Source: Eukaryota sp. TZLM1-RC | Taxonomy: Eukaryota; Metamonada: BaSk clade | Assembly (NCBI GenBank): GCA_040285825.1 | Contig: JAUPSS010000004.1 | Span: 3,789,658 to 3,853,657, forward strand | Reading direction: 5' to 3' | DNA: 64,000 bases | Shown: piece after piece, positions 48,111 to 59,268 of the stretch | How positions within the stretch are numbered: the first letter of the stretch is position 1 | How the letters are laid out: each line of letters begins with the position of its first letter | Made by a program: the position numbers and the translations under genes | Notes under the pieces: model-generated | The model's input: only the letters and a program-made list of their open reading frames with translations | What the model was told of the DNA's origin: nothing | The model's database searches: none

Positions 48111-49552
48111 GAAAGCTTGGATTTTGCAGAATTAAGTGGACATAACAATGTAACGAAAAAGTTTGATAGTTTACTTTTATGGAACACTCCTAATATTCAT
48201 AATTATGCTGATAGTCAAAAGACTGAAGACAAAATTGTCAATAAATTAGTGATGACGACTGGTGCTAAAGACAAAGTAGTGTTGTGTATGGGTTACATGA
48301 TTGATTAACCAATTAATAATCCCGAGTCTTTGAACATAATGGATTAGATCTGTCATTAGCCGGGTTGCAAATTGTGTTAATAAAAAAACCACACTTCGAG
48401 AAAATACCCATTTTGCTTTGAAAAAGTGTTCGAAACATAGATTACAACAAAGAATCCAATTCGTAGAAGGGCTGAAAAACTCCATTGAAAGCCCCTATTG
48501 ACCTACGAAAATGTAAAAGTGTAGGTATCTCACTAGTGAGTACCTTAGTTTGTATTATATAAGTTTAAATAAATTCTTTTTATCCTGACCCGCCTTACCT
48601 AAACCTTTATACTAACACATACAGCTAGCATGCCTATCGGCAACAAAAGTGATCAGTGTACTAATGACTGGATTTGTAGGCTTATAGCCAATGTAGATAG
48701 TCATTAGTTAATTAGTTTACAGTATCACGTGATGCCACGTCATCACCTGTTTATCTAGAAAAAGACTTACTTTCCTCTGATTAATTTCGTTCCTTGTGAT
48801 GAACCCCGGTTTCGTCATGTACCGTTTATACAAGGATTCATGATCCATGCGAAACCCACATTTTCGAATCAACGATACACTAAAATTAAGATGCAGAAAT
48901 AAAGAGACTGAAGAATCAGTCAAAGCAAAGCATTGGAACAAAAAGAAAATGGCTTGTTTGAATATTTTCGTTATTTTGGAACGTTAATTGCATGGTGAAG
49001 AAGAGAGACGGAAAATCTCAGAAATTAGTACTTTCATTACTGAATATTCCTAAAAAAATTTAAATCCTCATCAATTTGGAATCAAAACAATTTCATTACT
49101 GACTAGTAAAATCTAGGCACAGTGGGCATAGTTGGCACAGTTTTCATGTCCATGGTTGACATGTCTCATGGTACTACTAATTTGCTTGTTTCTAAATTCT
49201 GTAGTTATGTTAGCTTTAAAAATGAAAATTATGTTTTTGGAATAAGAAAACCAACTGTCACTGTTTTCGAGCTTTTGCACGATGACACGGAAATAAGAAG
49301 TTAATTTATTAAAATCAAGATGTTGGGTATTAAACACTGAGAAATAGATGTTTTATTATTCATTAGGAATAGTGTTGTTAAATAAATTCGAACCGTTATG
49401 ACCTGCCGTGGGCGATTGTTTTTTTAACTATTCGTGGTGTAACATCCACGGTTATGTTGTTCAACGACTCGTCACGTGACGGTTCGAGTCATTTGTTGTT
49501 ATATAATATAACTTATATCATTGTTAACGGTACCTTTACTTCACGATATTGA
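48111..49552. other. Long stretch without recognised gene; contains a palindrome
   Basis: Several frames of 60-80 codons on both strands (for example minus 48941-48717 with GFRMDHESLYKRYMTKPGF, plus 49122-49304) cannot be assigned. A 12-bp perfect palindrome CTCACTAGTGAG at 48529-48540 sits inside GGTAT ... TACC arms (48524-48544). A TATA-rich patch at 49500-49520 may belong to the next locus. Confidence 0.35.
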
Positions 49553-51476
49553 AGCCATTGTGATGCTCACGGAGGTCTTCTTCTTGATCCGCTCGTCCTT
49601 CCATGCGGCCACTCATTTTGTTCACATTGCATCACAACCTGGATTGAACTCAATCCTTCATGTCCCGGATGCCGTAAACCTGTTGACCGAAGCAAGCTTG
49701 TCCCTAAATACAGGCTTAATGAACTCATTTCGCCCTTCTAAAGCCCAAGGAGATTCCATACTCCCAACTGCATGATCTCTCCCTGTTGTCCCGTACTGCC
49801 ACGGCAACCCTCGAATCTGGAATTTTTAAGGGTAGACCAATTGTCTACAAGCAGCTGTATTTCTCTTAAGAAAACCTAAGCCAAGTGCGACAAGCAGTTA
49901 CTAGAACCTACCAGACGTTCAAGGCCTTGGAGGATCCTGGCAACGTGGTCACCCTACTAGGAATCACACTCGATCCTCCTGGAATCGTTCAGGAGAAACT
50001 TTCATGCTCCCTCCAGTCTTTCCTTAAGATACAACGGCCATTGTCAGTTAAGGAAGCTCTCATCATAGCAGATGACGTTGCTATGGGACTAATGTCGTTT
50101 CATCAAGCTGGCTTTGTTCACAGAGACGTATCTCCTGGCAACATCATGTTGAAGGTTAGAGCGAACGAAGTTACTGGTGCCCAATTGGGTGACTTTGATG
50201 ATGCTAGAATGCAGGAAGTTTCTTTGACGCAGAGCACCTTGGGAACCATTGCTTACATAGCTCCTGAAGTTTTGATGGGAAACAGTCCAAAATCCCATAC
50301 AAAATCTGATGTTTTTGCCCTAGGAGTCTTTTTTTGGTCCATTTTTAGTAACAAAGATCCATCGAAAATGTGTAGTCATCATGCTGCAATGCAGGTGTTG
50401 AGGGTAAAGCAGGAGGGTGCTGCTTTAATTGATTTAGATATATCATATCCATCCATCAGAAAATTGGTCAAATCAATGACCTCTCTCAATTCTAACACAA
50501 GACCTTCAATTGGTCAAGTAGTCGATCAATTGACCACCTTTTCTGATCATTTTGAGTTCAAAATGAAAGCAAATCAGTCAGGTAATGCACCTAATCCGAA
50601 TGGACAAAATGATGGAAATTTATTCAATATTTATGTAAAAATTATGGTAACTGGTAAGACCTTAAAATTGAATGTTCGAGCAAGTGACACAGTGGAACAC
50701 GTCAAAGTCTTTGTGCAGGAACATGAGGGAATTCCACCATGTGAGCAACGTTTGATCTTTGCTGGCAAACAGTTAGAAGCAAAGAGAACATTGAGGGATT
50801 GTAATATTCACAGTGAATCAACTTTACACTTGGTCCTCAGACTCAGAGGTGGCAAGCCCATCATCATCTTTCGTCCACCTGAAGGGAGAGAATGGAAGAT
50901 TGTTCAAGTAGCCCTTTCCCTGGATCTAAATTATGGTCGTTCACCCATGTTTACCCGTACCCAGCGCAAACAGATCCGGTCAGTATTCGTTGGAATCCCT
51001 TTGACGTCTCCCATGATGGAACTCTTTTGTTTACTGACCATGCTCCTGTTTCTTCCCTCTTTTGGGAATCGGAAAGTGTTACTGGTGTGGAGTTATTCCA
51101 GCACCAGTTTCTACAATCGACTGTTGTAGAATCTTCCAAGGCTGCACTGGTTCTTCACGAAAACTTGATCCAATTTGGTTTTAAAGTCCAAGAAGCCACA
51201 GAAATGGTCACTAACTGGCAGCCCAGAATGGAAAACCTTTCTACAGAACGAGTTGAACTTGCTTTTATCGATCCCATTTTGGTCCAGGCGGTTGCCAAGC
51301 TGGAAATCAATATCAGTAATATTGACACTCCCTTTATCTACCGTTATTTCTTGGTTTTTCGCTCAACAACCAAGGAATGTAATGATTTTGCAATGTTTAA
51401 TCCATGTAAAGGCAAGTTTGCCGTGGACGGAAAGAGCAATTGTGTGTTTGAATGGGGAGGTATGTGCTTAAATTAG
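49553..51476 (+). pseudogene. RING-like - kinase - ubiquitin fusion gene, disrupted
   Basis: Reading through three lesions gives one coherent polypeptide. (1) A RING/U-box-type finger: DPLVLPCGHSFCSHCITTWI, PSCPGCRKPVDRSKLVPKYR, LNELI. (2) After a shift near 49740, a kinase domain: ESGIFKGRPIVYKQLYFS (the K is the ATP-site lysine), a TAA at 49867-49869, [45 protein letters not shown] (DFD in place of DFG), [11 protein letters not shown]. (3) A ubiquitin domain: [50 protein letters not shown]. (4) After a shift near 50915, a C-terminal domain with [20 protein letters not shown] and LFWESES, seen after ubiquitin domains in some fungal proteins. The first zinc-ligand pair of the finger is not recoverable. 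Three independent breaks mark a pseudogene. Confidence 0.65.
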
Positions 51477-52294
51477 TTTGTAAGGTTTGTCTGTATATAC
51501 AGGATTTTGTGCAGTAGTTGTACTTTGCTCCGAGTTTTCCACAAATCTAACCAAGATGTCTAGTAAATGTTGCAGCATTTATAACATCATATTATACGTT
51601 TCAATCAGGAATTGTTCATTTTATGCTCTTTTAGTTTTCAAAAAAGGTGGTAATGCAGACAAGTCGCTCAGTGCAAAAACATTATTCAATTGTTACTTGG
51701 ATCTTGATAGCTGATTCGTTCAAAGTGTTGCCTTAAGTCGGACAGTTGTAATAAAGTTGATTTATTTTTTATTGATATTATACAAACATTAAGGGCACAA
51801 CCACTGCTGCTTACCTTTTCAAAATCATTCTGCCTATATAAAAATTAAACTAAACTATATATTAAACAATGATCTAAACAAATATACTGAGAATTAGCGA
51901 CGCTTCCTAGTTCCATTGCCACGTCCAGGCCATTTAGGGGCCGTGCACTCAGGAAGTTTTCATTAAGTTGACTTTTGGTACGTTTGGTGGTATTTTGGAT
52001 ATAAAAAATCCACTCATAATTTTTCATTAATTTATTCAACAAGCTTATGTTCATAGAAGTGCATTAATATAAGCGTTGTCAATCAAATCAATTGAAATCA
52101 CTGATGGTGTTGCTTTTGATACAGCATCTTTTAGATCTGGGTAGGGAATTTGGTATTATTATAAAACATTACCATGCTTCCCACAGTCATCAAACAACAC
52201 TTCACGTTTTATTAATCTTTTTGACCGTTTTGTTTCGTTTTTTGTCATATTAACTGTGAATTGAAATACATTGGGAAAAAATATTTATTTACAC
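51477..52294. other. Intergenic stretch without recognised gene
   Basis: AT-rich with a few short chance frames. A small G/C-richer patch at 51895-51950 is unassigned. Confidence 0.35.
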
Positions 52295-54142
52295 TTAAAG
52301 AAACCCCATCAAACAATTGATCTTATCTAGAGCTCTCTTGACTTCAGGTCTGATTTGGATAATGTCCTCTTGTTGTGGACCTAAACTAATAACCAAATGC
52401 TCCAATAATGACTTTAAAGACAACTTCCTTAGCGACTGTTGCATTGAGATTGGTTTGGCCTTCAATAGCTTAATTAACACGGTACACAGAGCTGCCAAAA
52501 CATGCGCATTTACTGAATGGTCTTTGAGCAGCTCCATAAACAATTCAGATACCACATCTGGTGACACGTCATCCCAATACACTTCAGCATTGACTTCCAA
52601 GGTAACAGAAAACGTTTTACAGGCAGCCCGGATTACGGAAGGATTACAAGGGAGAGTTGCATGCAGAGCTCTCAAAACCGCCTCTACTGGCTTATACTGT
52701 GATAACAATGATGTATTTGGTGAATGCAACAGACTCCATAATGCCCAGAGCACCGCTTCTGTCACCTGATACTGACGCTCTACTCTACCTTCGTTATTCG
52801 GAAGGTGTAGCAAGAGGGAATCAACTGCATTATTAGAAAGAAAAGACTCACGAAATTCGAAATTGTTGAGCGCCAGGCTGACAATGGCATTAGCAGAAGC
52901 CTTGGTTACTGAATTAGACTTTGATATTGGATTTAAGCACTTGACCAAGATGGGGATAACTTCAAATACCGCCTCCTTCATTTTATCCTTGTCTAAATAC
53001 TTGAAAAGAACGAATCTGCGGACAATATACAATTCCAACTTTCGAACAAAATTCAGTAAATCACCCCTAGAGGTTGAATTGATCACGTCATATAGGTCAA
53101 AATCTTGAGGACTTTCCCTAACTGTATCATCAGCAGTCACCATAGCCTTGTCTACCTCAACTGAAAGTCTTGATAATTCACCTTCAAGTTGAGCAATTCT
53201 CTCCAATAACGAAGGACATTGTACACAACCCCCCTCTTCACTCGCTGTCTGAAACTGTTCTATTTGTAAATTTAAATGTCTGATCTTATCATCTTTTGCT
53301 GAGCAACTACTTTTGGTAATTTCCAATTCATTCCTGAGAGCTGAAAGCTGATTTTGCATGTACGGTAACTCTTGACATTGATCGTTTAACTTTGAGTTAC
53401 GCAATTCTTTATTCTTTATAGTTTGTTGTAAATTAGCAATTAATTGGTCTTTCTTGACCAGACAGGTTCGATTCTTGTGTAGTTCTTGCTCCAGATGTTC
53501 TAGCTTTGACCTTAAATCAAGGTTCTCTTGGTTAATACGTTTGAGATCATCTTCCATCATTTTTTGATTGACTGGAGCTTGATTACTAGTTTCTAACCCC
53601 CTTCCATTGAGACAAGGTGACATGGCAGTCGGGCTTCCAATAAGAGGTTTCTTCTCCGAAACAGAATCCACTGAAAGAGATAAGGATGGTGAAGCTTTGA
53701 TCTGCCCGAACCAACTACCAGTGCCCACAGTAGAAAAGGACTCGGAGTAGGGACTTGCAATAGATATTGTGTGGGATTCAGTGGATTGGATGGCATGCAT
53801 GAGGCTCTCTTGAACATCGAGTGGTTGCTCCATGATCATTTCGATGACTTGTTCCTTTTGGGGGGATTGAACAGCAATGGCGATAACCCATGGAAGTAGA
53901 AGGAGGGATGAGGAGGCAATGCGATTCAGGGACACTTGTTTTCCAAGCATTTCGTAATAAAGTTCAATGGCAGAAGATAGTTGTTCCTCCTTGAGGTTGG
54001 TGGAGAATTGGTTGGGGGCGACTGCATGAAGTACCGATATGAGATAACTGCCGTCCAATTGAGACTTATCAAAGTTTGACACAGCAAGGATTTTTGAAAG
54101 TAATGAAAGACACGCATCAAGTTCTTTATCAGAAAAGTCCAT
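52295..54142 (-). CDS. Helical N-terminal domain, coiled coil and C-terminal armadillo-like protein
   Basis: A 615-residue protein from the ATG at 54142. Residues 1-115 are helical (LSSAIELYYEMLGKQVSLNR) and resemble Hook/CH-type N-terminal domains only loosely. Residues 120-200 are Ser-rich. Residues 195-335 form a coiled coil (DDLKRINQENLDLRSKLEHL, LIANLQQTIKNKELRNSKLN). The remainder is built of helical pairs typical of armadillo/HEAT repeats (VFEVIPILVKCLNPISKSNS, KASANAIVSLALNNFEFRES, TEAVLWALWSLLHSPNTSLL). A cytoskeletal or trafficking adaptor is plausible; no family is named with confidence. No introns, clear TAA at 52295. Confidence 0.7.
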   Translation of the reverse strand: MDFSDKELDACLSLLSKILAVSNFDKSQLDGSYLISVLHAVAPNQFSTNLKEEQLSSAIELYYEMLGKQVSLNRIASSSLLLLPWVIAIAVQSPQKEQVIEMIMEQPLDVQESLMHAIQSTESHTISIASPYSESFSTVGTGSWFGQIKASPSLSLSVDSVSEKKPLIGSPTAMSPCLNGRGLETSNQAPVNQKMMEDDLKRINQENLDLRSKLEHLEQELHKNRTCLVKKDQLIANLQQTIKNKELRNSKLNDQCQELPYMQNQLSALRNELEITKSSCSAKDDKIRHLNLQIEQFQTASEEGGCVQCPSLLERIAQLEGELSRLSVEVDKAMVTADDTVRESPQDFDLYDVINSTSRGDLLNFVRKLELYIVRRFVLFKYLDKDKMKEAVFEVIPILVKCLNPISKSNSVTKASANAIVSLALNNFEFRESFLSNNAVDSLLLHLPNNEGRVERQYQVTEAVLWALWSLLHSPNTSLLSQYKPVEAVLRALHATLPCNPSVIRAACKTFSVTLEVNAEVYWDDVSPDVVSELFMELLKDHSVNAHVLAALCTVLIKLLKAKPISMQQSLRKLSLKSLLEHLVISLGPQQEDIIQIRPEVKRALDKINCLMGFL

Positions 54143-54589
54143 AGAATAAGCAATAGACGGTGAAGCTTAGAGGAGGATATCAAACAGTTTGGCTCTTACT
54201 TAGCAATAAAAGCCGGCATCACTTCAATTTACTATCAGTTGAAAGTAACAAAATATATAGCCATTGACAGAACATCATTGTGTGTAAGATGAAAAATGGA
54301 TAGACCTTGCCAGTTCTAAAATTTCAGACTTCAATTTTAATTTTCGTTTTGTGTACATAATTATAAAATCCTTCTTCACCACACCACTTCTTTCACCAAA
54401 AACTATTGTTTTTACCAACACTTGCACGAACACTATAATAAAAGATGATTCGATAATATTTGATTTTGGAACTATCAGTTATGTGGTGAGTATTAGCACT
54501 TTTAGTTCCAGTTTAAATTACCTAAAATACTACCATCACTAAATGAATAACACTTCTATTTCATCTTATCTATCTAATCTTTCTTCTTT
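54143..54589. other. Intergenic stretch
   Basis: Promoter side of the preceding minus-strand gene. A 63-codon plus-strand frame (54351-54542) looks like chance. Confidence 0.3.
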
Positions 54590-54834
54590 GCTCAGTTCTT
54601 TAGGTAAGACTGCTTTGGCTTTCCTTAAGGATTTCAAAGTAGTTGTAAAGAACACGGCTGGGTGATTTTCAATCGTGTTTACTGGCAAAACAAGATTGTG
54701 TTTGCAATTTATAGGGGAATGTTGAAATATATTTCTGATTCAGTTTCTTCCTTTGGTCCATTTGCAAAGTATTTAGTACTTAACTCTTTCGATGTTGGAG
54801 AGGCAGATGACTATGTGGAGCCTTAGTTGTCTAT
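54590..54834 (+). mobile_element. Family D retrotransposon 3' end fragment
   Basis: Parallel in DNA to 56.43-56.67 kb: SLGKTALAFLKDFKVVVKN, FNRVYWQNKIVF-like in shifted frames, and a terminal block around LNSFDVGEADD. Only the last 80 codons survive, with stops. Confidence 0.6.
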
Positions 54835-55734
54835 TTGATATTTTATTTTTATTCCTTGCTTGATATAATACAATTCTACAAGTTTCTAATTCAAATCAGT
54901 AACTGAGTTTTTTCTAAATCAATGAAAAGATTTTGGCACACTCTAAATGAAGATATCCAATAATGTCAAAATATTTGATTAACCGTTCTTATTGCTGCTC
55001 TCTATCTTTCATTTGGAATTTTGAGTTATTGAAATTCTAGAACAATTCCATGTGTTTCTGTATAGGAATTCTTACTGTCAGGGGAACGGCTCATTTTCAT
55101 TGATGGATAGGTTGTGTAAATTTATTGATTCAAGAGTGTCATGGTTGTTGTGTCATGGTAGTAACGAAATTTTGAACTGATGAATTGATAAGGGAATTGG
55201 TGCTATTGTATTGTCAAAACGTGTTTCAGGAACTTCACCAAAATCAGAAAGACTTAGAGGGAAGATCTTGATTCATTTTATCAACTTCCGATAATCTCAA
55301 ATCACAACTTCAGTTGAAGAGATTCATCTAAAACTCAGGAAAAGGAAGTGGATATGGAGGTGGGGTAGCGCCAGAAGGAGACCTAGCAGAGGTGCAGCTG
55401 AAGGGGGTGGCGCAGCTTGGGATGGACGATCTGCAATAGACTCGAGTTTAGACTCAAGAATAGCCAGTAGTGCCTCTAAACACTGTCTTTTGTTAGTTTA
55501 TTTTATGGGATCCAATGTTTTATAGACAATGTGTGAGCACACTGAACGAAACCTATAATCTCTATAATAATAAAGCCAACAATTCCAAAAAATTACTGGC
55601 GAACTCAGATATAATTGAACGAGGAGCAAAAGGTTCTTCGTCAGAGAGAGAGAAAAAAAAATGGGAAGGAAGAAACGGGTGTTGTGACTTCCCTTGGTAA
55701 CATGTTTGGACTGAAACCAACAAAATGCTGATGA
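54835..55734. other. Intergenic stretch with a G/C-rich patch
   Basis: Mostly AT-rich. At 55323-55500 the minus strand could encode CLEALLAILESKLESIADRP followed by a Pro-rich end (PSGATPPPYPLPFPEF) with one frame change. The LExLLxILExKLxSI pattern recalls WASHC3/CCDC53-type coiled coils, but no start or other exon was found, so it is not called as a gene. Confidence 0.25.
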
Positions 55735-56022
55735 CAGAGGTAATGTATACTGAGATTGGATTGAGAACTCCGAAGCTGTGGTTGACTTTGTCTCTTGTAA
55801 TGTTGCAAATGACATTTTGGTTCAAAGAAGAAAATTTAATCCCGTAGATACTTTTGAATTCAAAGCCAAAGAAAAACATAGAAAATATGACAAAGATATC
55901 GAAGAAGCTAATGCTGATAGAAATAGACCACTTGTTTTATTGCTTTCCCATTTTCGATAAACGGAAGACTATCGGCAGAAGCAGGGACTTCCTTGTGTGA
56001 TTTCCAAAAAATGGTTCAAGTA
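55735..56022 (+). mobile_element. Family A retrotransposon fragment
   Basis: Encodes DWIENSEAVVDFVSCNVAND, FEFKAKEKHRKYDKDIEEAN and ADRNRPLV, then shifts. Sequence up to the GGTTCAAG at about 56010 matches family A; then it switches to family D within a few bases. Confidence 0.65.
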
Positions 56023-56666
56023 AAAACAATGATTTCATTACGTTCAGAAGTAAAGTGCATAATAACGTCAGGGACCAAATTTATGTAATGTGCAAATCAT
56101 ATCGAGTAGATTCCTTTTTAGAACCGCTGTTATCAAAATTAATTCTTGATGATCCCAATATTGATAGTACGCGTTACAACAGAGTTTCTATGCGTCTGAC
56201 AAGAGGTGATCTAGTTGTTCCTGGTTTAAATGGTAGTTTTACTATTTTGGACGCCATGTCTATTGACCCTTGTAATTCCTCTAGCGAACATCTCATTAAC
56301 TCAGATGTAAATAATCCTCTTCTTGCAGGCGAAAAATATAAAATTGCTAAATATGCGAAATTTATTTCCTCGGTTAATGAAAATTCTCATGCCCAATATA
56401 ATTTATGTCCCTTTGTTTTTTCTTTGCTTGGATCTCTAGGTAAGGCTGCTATGGCTTTCCTTGAGGATTTTGTTGTAGTTGTAAAGGAAAGAACTGGAAG
56501 AATTTTCAATCGTGTTTACTGGCAAAACAGGATTGTATTTTCTATTTTTAAGGGAATGGTAAAACTAATTTCTGATTCACTATCTGCTTTTGGGAAATTT
56601 TCTGAATCTTTAGCAATTAATTGTTTTGAAGTAGGGGAGGCAGGTTTTGAGGATGTGGAGTTTTAA
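56023..56666 (+). mobile_element. Family D retrotransposon C-terminal region, open REL domain
   Basis: A continuous frame of about 210 codons ending at the TAA at 56664: FRSKVHNNVRDQIYVMCKSY, EPLLSKLILDD, TRGDLVVPGLNGSFTILDA, MSIDPCNSSSEHLINSDVN, YKIAKYAKFIS, YNLCPFVFSLLGSLGKAAMA, FNRVYWQNRIVFSIFKG. This is the most intact REL domain in the window, with RGD ... LDAMSIDP (metal-site core) followed by the K ... KY and PFVFS..G blocks. It has no start codon of its own and is truncated just after where the zinc knuckle would be. Confidence 0.75.
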
Positions 56667-57102
56667 TTGTGTATTTCATATTTGTTGTTGAATAAAAATA
56701 AGAAAGAATTTAGCATAAATAGAAAAAACAATGATATAGATTCGATATCTTTTGATGTCGCACCTCTCATCCTTGATACGACGTCTCTCCAATAACACAT
56801 CTTCCCATCTTCCCTACCATTACTTGTATTTGCTCTTCTCCTACAGAACTTGTCATTTCCCATGTCCTCGGCATGTTATATCCTCCCCTTCTTGTCTACA
56901 CTCCTTGTGTCATCTCAAACACCCTAAGTCCCAACAAGTATTGTCTCTTTTGTCTTCCCTTTCTCCTTCACGATCCCATTCCCTCACCTTGCTCATCTTC
57001 AACATATCCCCTTATTTCCCTCCACCCAACTGTAAGTGTATTCCTCGCCCAACTGATCCCATCCCTCTTTCGCTCTCCTCGCCCAGCTCAACCTCTATCA
57101 GA

Positions 57103-59268
57103 ATGGTAAAACTAGGAGAAGTTGTTGATACTTTTGTAGGCAAGTATTGTACAGCAAGTATTGGAATTTGGGTCAGTAATATAGTGGAAAAGCATTTATT
57201 TAATTATGTCGATTATTTTAATTATAATATTGATTTATTTGAAAAATCCAATAAAAAGTTAAATTTATTTGTGCTGATCCTGGAAAAGCTAGCCGTTTGC
57301 TTTGAATTTGCTAATCGTCATTCTGAAAACAATTCCTTAATTTATGGAATACTTTTTTGTAGCAAATTACTAGAATTTTGTACAAATTCATGTTTTTTGA
57401 ATAATTTGATGAAAGAACTCTTATTTGAATTTTTGGGTATTGTTACAGATCCGTTGACTTGCGTTGAAAATGATCCCTACCATGTGTCTTTTCTGACCCA
57501 TTTAGAGCTGTCAAAAGTGCCCCCAAATTTTCGTTCTTTGATCTCTTTTTTTCAAGAAAGTGTTCGTTCTTTTGATTTTTTGTCAGGCTATGAACCTTTT
57601 GCTCAGTATTTCCAATTTCTACAAACTACCTGGAACAAAATTGTTTTAATTATGGTATTTTCTAATGATTATTCAGAATTTTGGAGTAGTTTTTCTGATT
57701 TTATTGACCAGTTGCAATCAAATTTAAGTGAAAATGCAAATGATCACCAATCAATTCCTCGGAAAAAGAAATCAAATGAAATTGTGAAACAAGAAAATAT
57801 AACGGAAAATTTGATAATATTTGACAAGTTGATTGATTACTTTCGCAAAAAGTCACATTATTTTGACCTTAGTAATCAAATAATTGAGAAAAGAATTTTG
57901 TTGTTAAAATCTCAAATAGAGGATACAAAAAGAGATCAGAAGGAGATCACTGATGAAATATTCAAACTTACAAGCCAAATTAAACATTTATTCAATCAAA
58001 ATGCCTATCAAAATTCTGATTGTTTTGAGCTATTGAACTACGATTTTGATTGTTACTATTTCGAGTATCGTTCCCGATCTGAACCAATCAATTTTGATTT
58101 GATTGAGCCCATCATTTTTGATCATCAAAACTTGATTAATCAGGAGTTTGATATGCAGCTCAGATCGAATCCTGAATTATCTGAATCATTGAACCATGAA
58201 AATGTTGCTAAAGTATCAGAAATAATGGCCTTGTTTGAGCGTCTGTTGAATTCCGTTGACCTTATTGAACTTCGTCACAAAATGAGCCAATCAATTATGA
58301 TTAGAATTGAGTCAGTAACTGCGAAATTTTCACAACTTACAAGGAAGTTGTCGATTTTGTCGTCTCAAGTCATTCCAAAATTTGAACCATTCAATCATTT
58401 TTTGATTGATCTCAGGAGGTTTGTTTTTATCCTAGAAGGAGATTTTTCTTTAAACTTTGTCCAAGAAATTTATTCAAAATCGTCTTTTTTTGTTTTATCA
58501 AATAGCAATTTACCTTTAATTATTGATAATTTATTTAAAAAATCTATAGCTGATTGCAATTCAATGCCCAATTTTGTTTTTGCATTGAATACCCCTCAAT
58601 GTTTTCACAAGATGAATGATTTTGGTTTGCTTGGATTAATCTCTTCTTTAGAGTTGGTTGTTGATTTTCCTCAATCTTTTCGCCCTTTTTTAACCTACTT
58701 CTTTGGTGATTCATTTCATTTTTTGGTAAAAAATTCGTTTTCTTTTTTAATCACAATTGATTTGATTTTGTATGTTCTTAATTTGATCTACTTGGACGTG
58801 GTTAGTCTTCAAAGGTCAAATAGTTTTGATTATCAGCTCAAAATTGAATTTAATTGTTTTTCACATTCTTTGTTTCTTTTAATTTTTAAAGCTAAAAGAG
58901 CCTTTGAACTGATTAATAATTTTTATAGAATCAATATTTTTGGTGATTTTTGTTCAAAACTTGAAAATTTATTCCAAGTCGATGATATTTCGACGAATCT
59001 CCTTTGCCAAAATTTCAAAGAAATTTGTGATGGGACACTGACAGTGTCAAATTTTCTAAATGATGGTCTTTTGACCTGTTTTTTGACCCTCTCACGTGAT
59101 GTCTTTAACCTTTCTGATGTGATTTCTCGTCTTGATAACCTTGATTTAAATAACATTTTCTTTTGTCAAGATTTGGTTGATGATTCTTATTCAAAATTCA
59201 ATTCAAATATCTCTGAATTTTTGAATTTTTTCGTTGAATCTAATGAACAATTCGTTTTAGATTTTTGA
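57103..59268 (+). CDS. Gamma-tubulin complex protein (Spc97/Spc98 family)
   Basis: A 721-residue protein from the ATG at 57103 (MVKLGEVVDTF); the same frame is open back to an ATG at 56755, adding 116 Ser/Pro-rich residues of doubtful reality. The C-terminal half follows the Spc97/98 (GRIP2) layout: FVFILEGDFSLNFVQEIYSK, a middle of long helices, then FLLIFKAKRAFELINNFYRI and CDGTLTVSNFLNDGLLTCFL, ending with a helix rich in Asn and Phe. These match the LL.GDF and (F).FL...KR(A) ... L..W motifs of GCP2-6. A helical region with a coiled coil lies at residues 220-300. The protein should bind gamma-tubulin and nucleate microtubules at basal bodies or spindle poles. Which GCP is not resolved. The upstream boundary is about 90 bp after a retroelement. 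Confidence 0.65.
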   Translation: MVKLGEVVDTFVGKYCTASIGIWVSNIVEKHLFNYVDYFNYNIDLFEKSNKKLNLFVLILEKLAVCFEFANRHSENNSLIYGILFCSKLLEFCTNSCFLNNLMKELLFEFLGIVTDPLTCVENDPYHVSFLTHLELSKVPPNFRSLISFFQESVRSFDFLSGYEPFAQYFQFLQTTWNKIVLIMVFSNDYSEFWSSFSDFIDQLQSNLSENANDHQSIPRKKKSNEIVKQENITENLIIFDKLIDYFRKKSHYFDLSNQIIEKRILLLKSQIEDTKRDQKEITDEIFKLTSQIKHLFNQNAYQNSDCFELLNYDFDCYYFEYRSRSEPINFDLIEPIIFDHQNLINQEFDMQLRSNPELSESLNHENVAKVSEIMALFERLLNSVDLIELRHKMSQSIMIRIESVTAKFSQLTRKLSILSSQVIPKFEPFNHFLIDLRRFVFILEGDFSLNFVQEIYSKSSFFVLSNSNLPLIIDNLFKKSIADCNSMPNFVFALNTPQCFHKMNDFGLLGLISSLELVVDFPQSFRPFLTYFFGDSFHFLVKNSFSFLITIDLILYVLNLIYLDVVSLQRSNSFDYQLKIEFNCFSHSLFLLIFKAKRAFELINNFYRINIFGDFCSKLENLFQVDDISTNLLCQNFKEICDGTLTVSNFLNDGLLTCFLTLSRDVFNLSDVISRLDNLDLNNIFFCQDLVDDSYSKFNSNISEFLNFFVESNEQFVLDF

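Noticed and set aside
49867-49869. TAA read as glutamine (alternative genetic code), since it interrupts the kinase domain cleanly
   Set aside because: Clear genes elsewhere end at TAA with no continuation of the protein family (SSRP1, eIF4G-like, POT1-like), and this locus has two further frameshifts, so a nonsense mutation is simpler.
56755-57102. N-terminal extension of the gamma-tubulin complex protein
   Set aside because: The 116 residues are Ser/Pro/Leu-rich and equally open in another frame; the second ATG gives a normal start. Kept only as a possibility.
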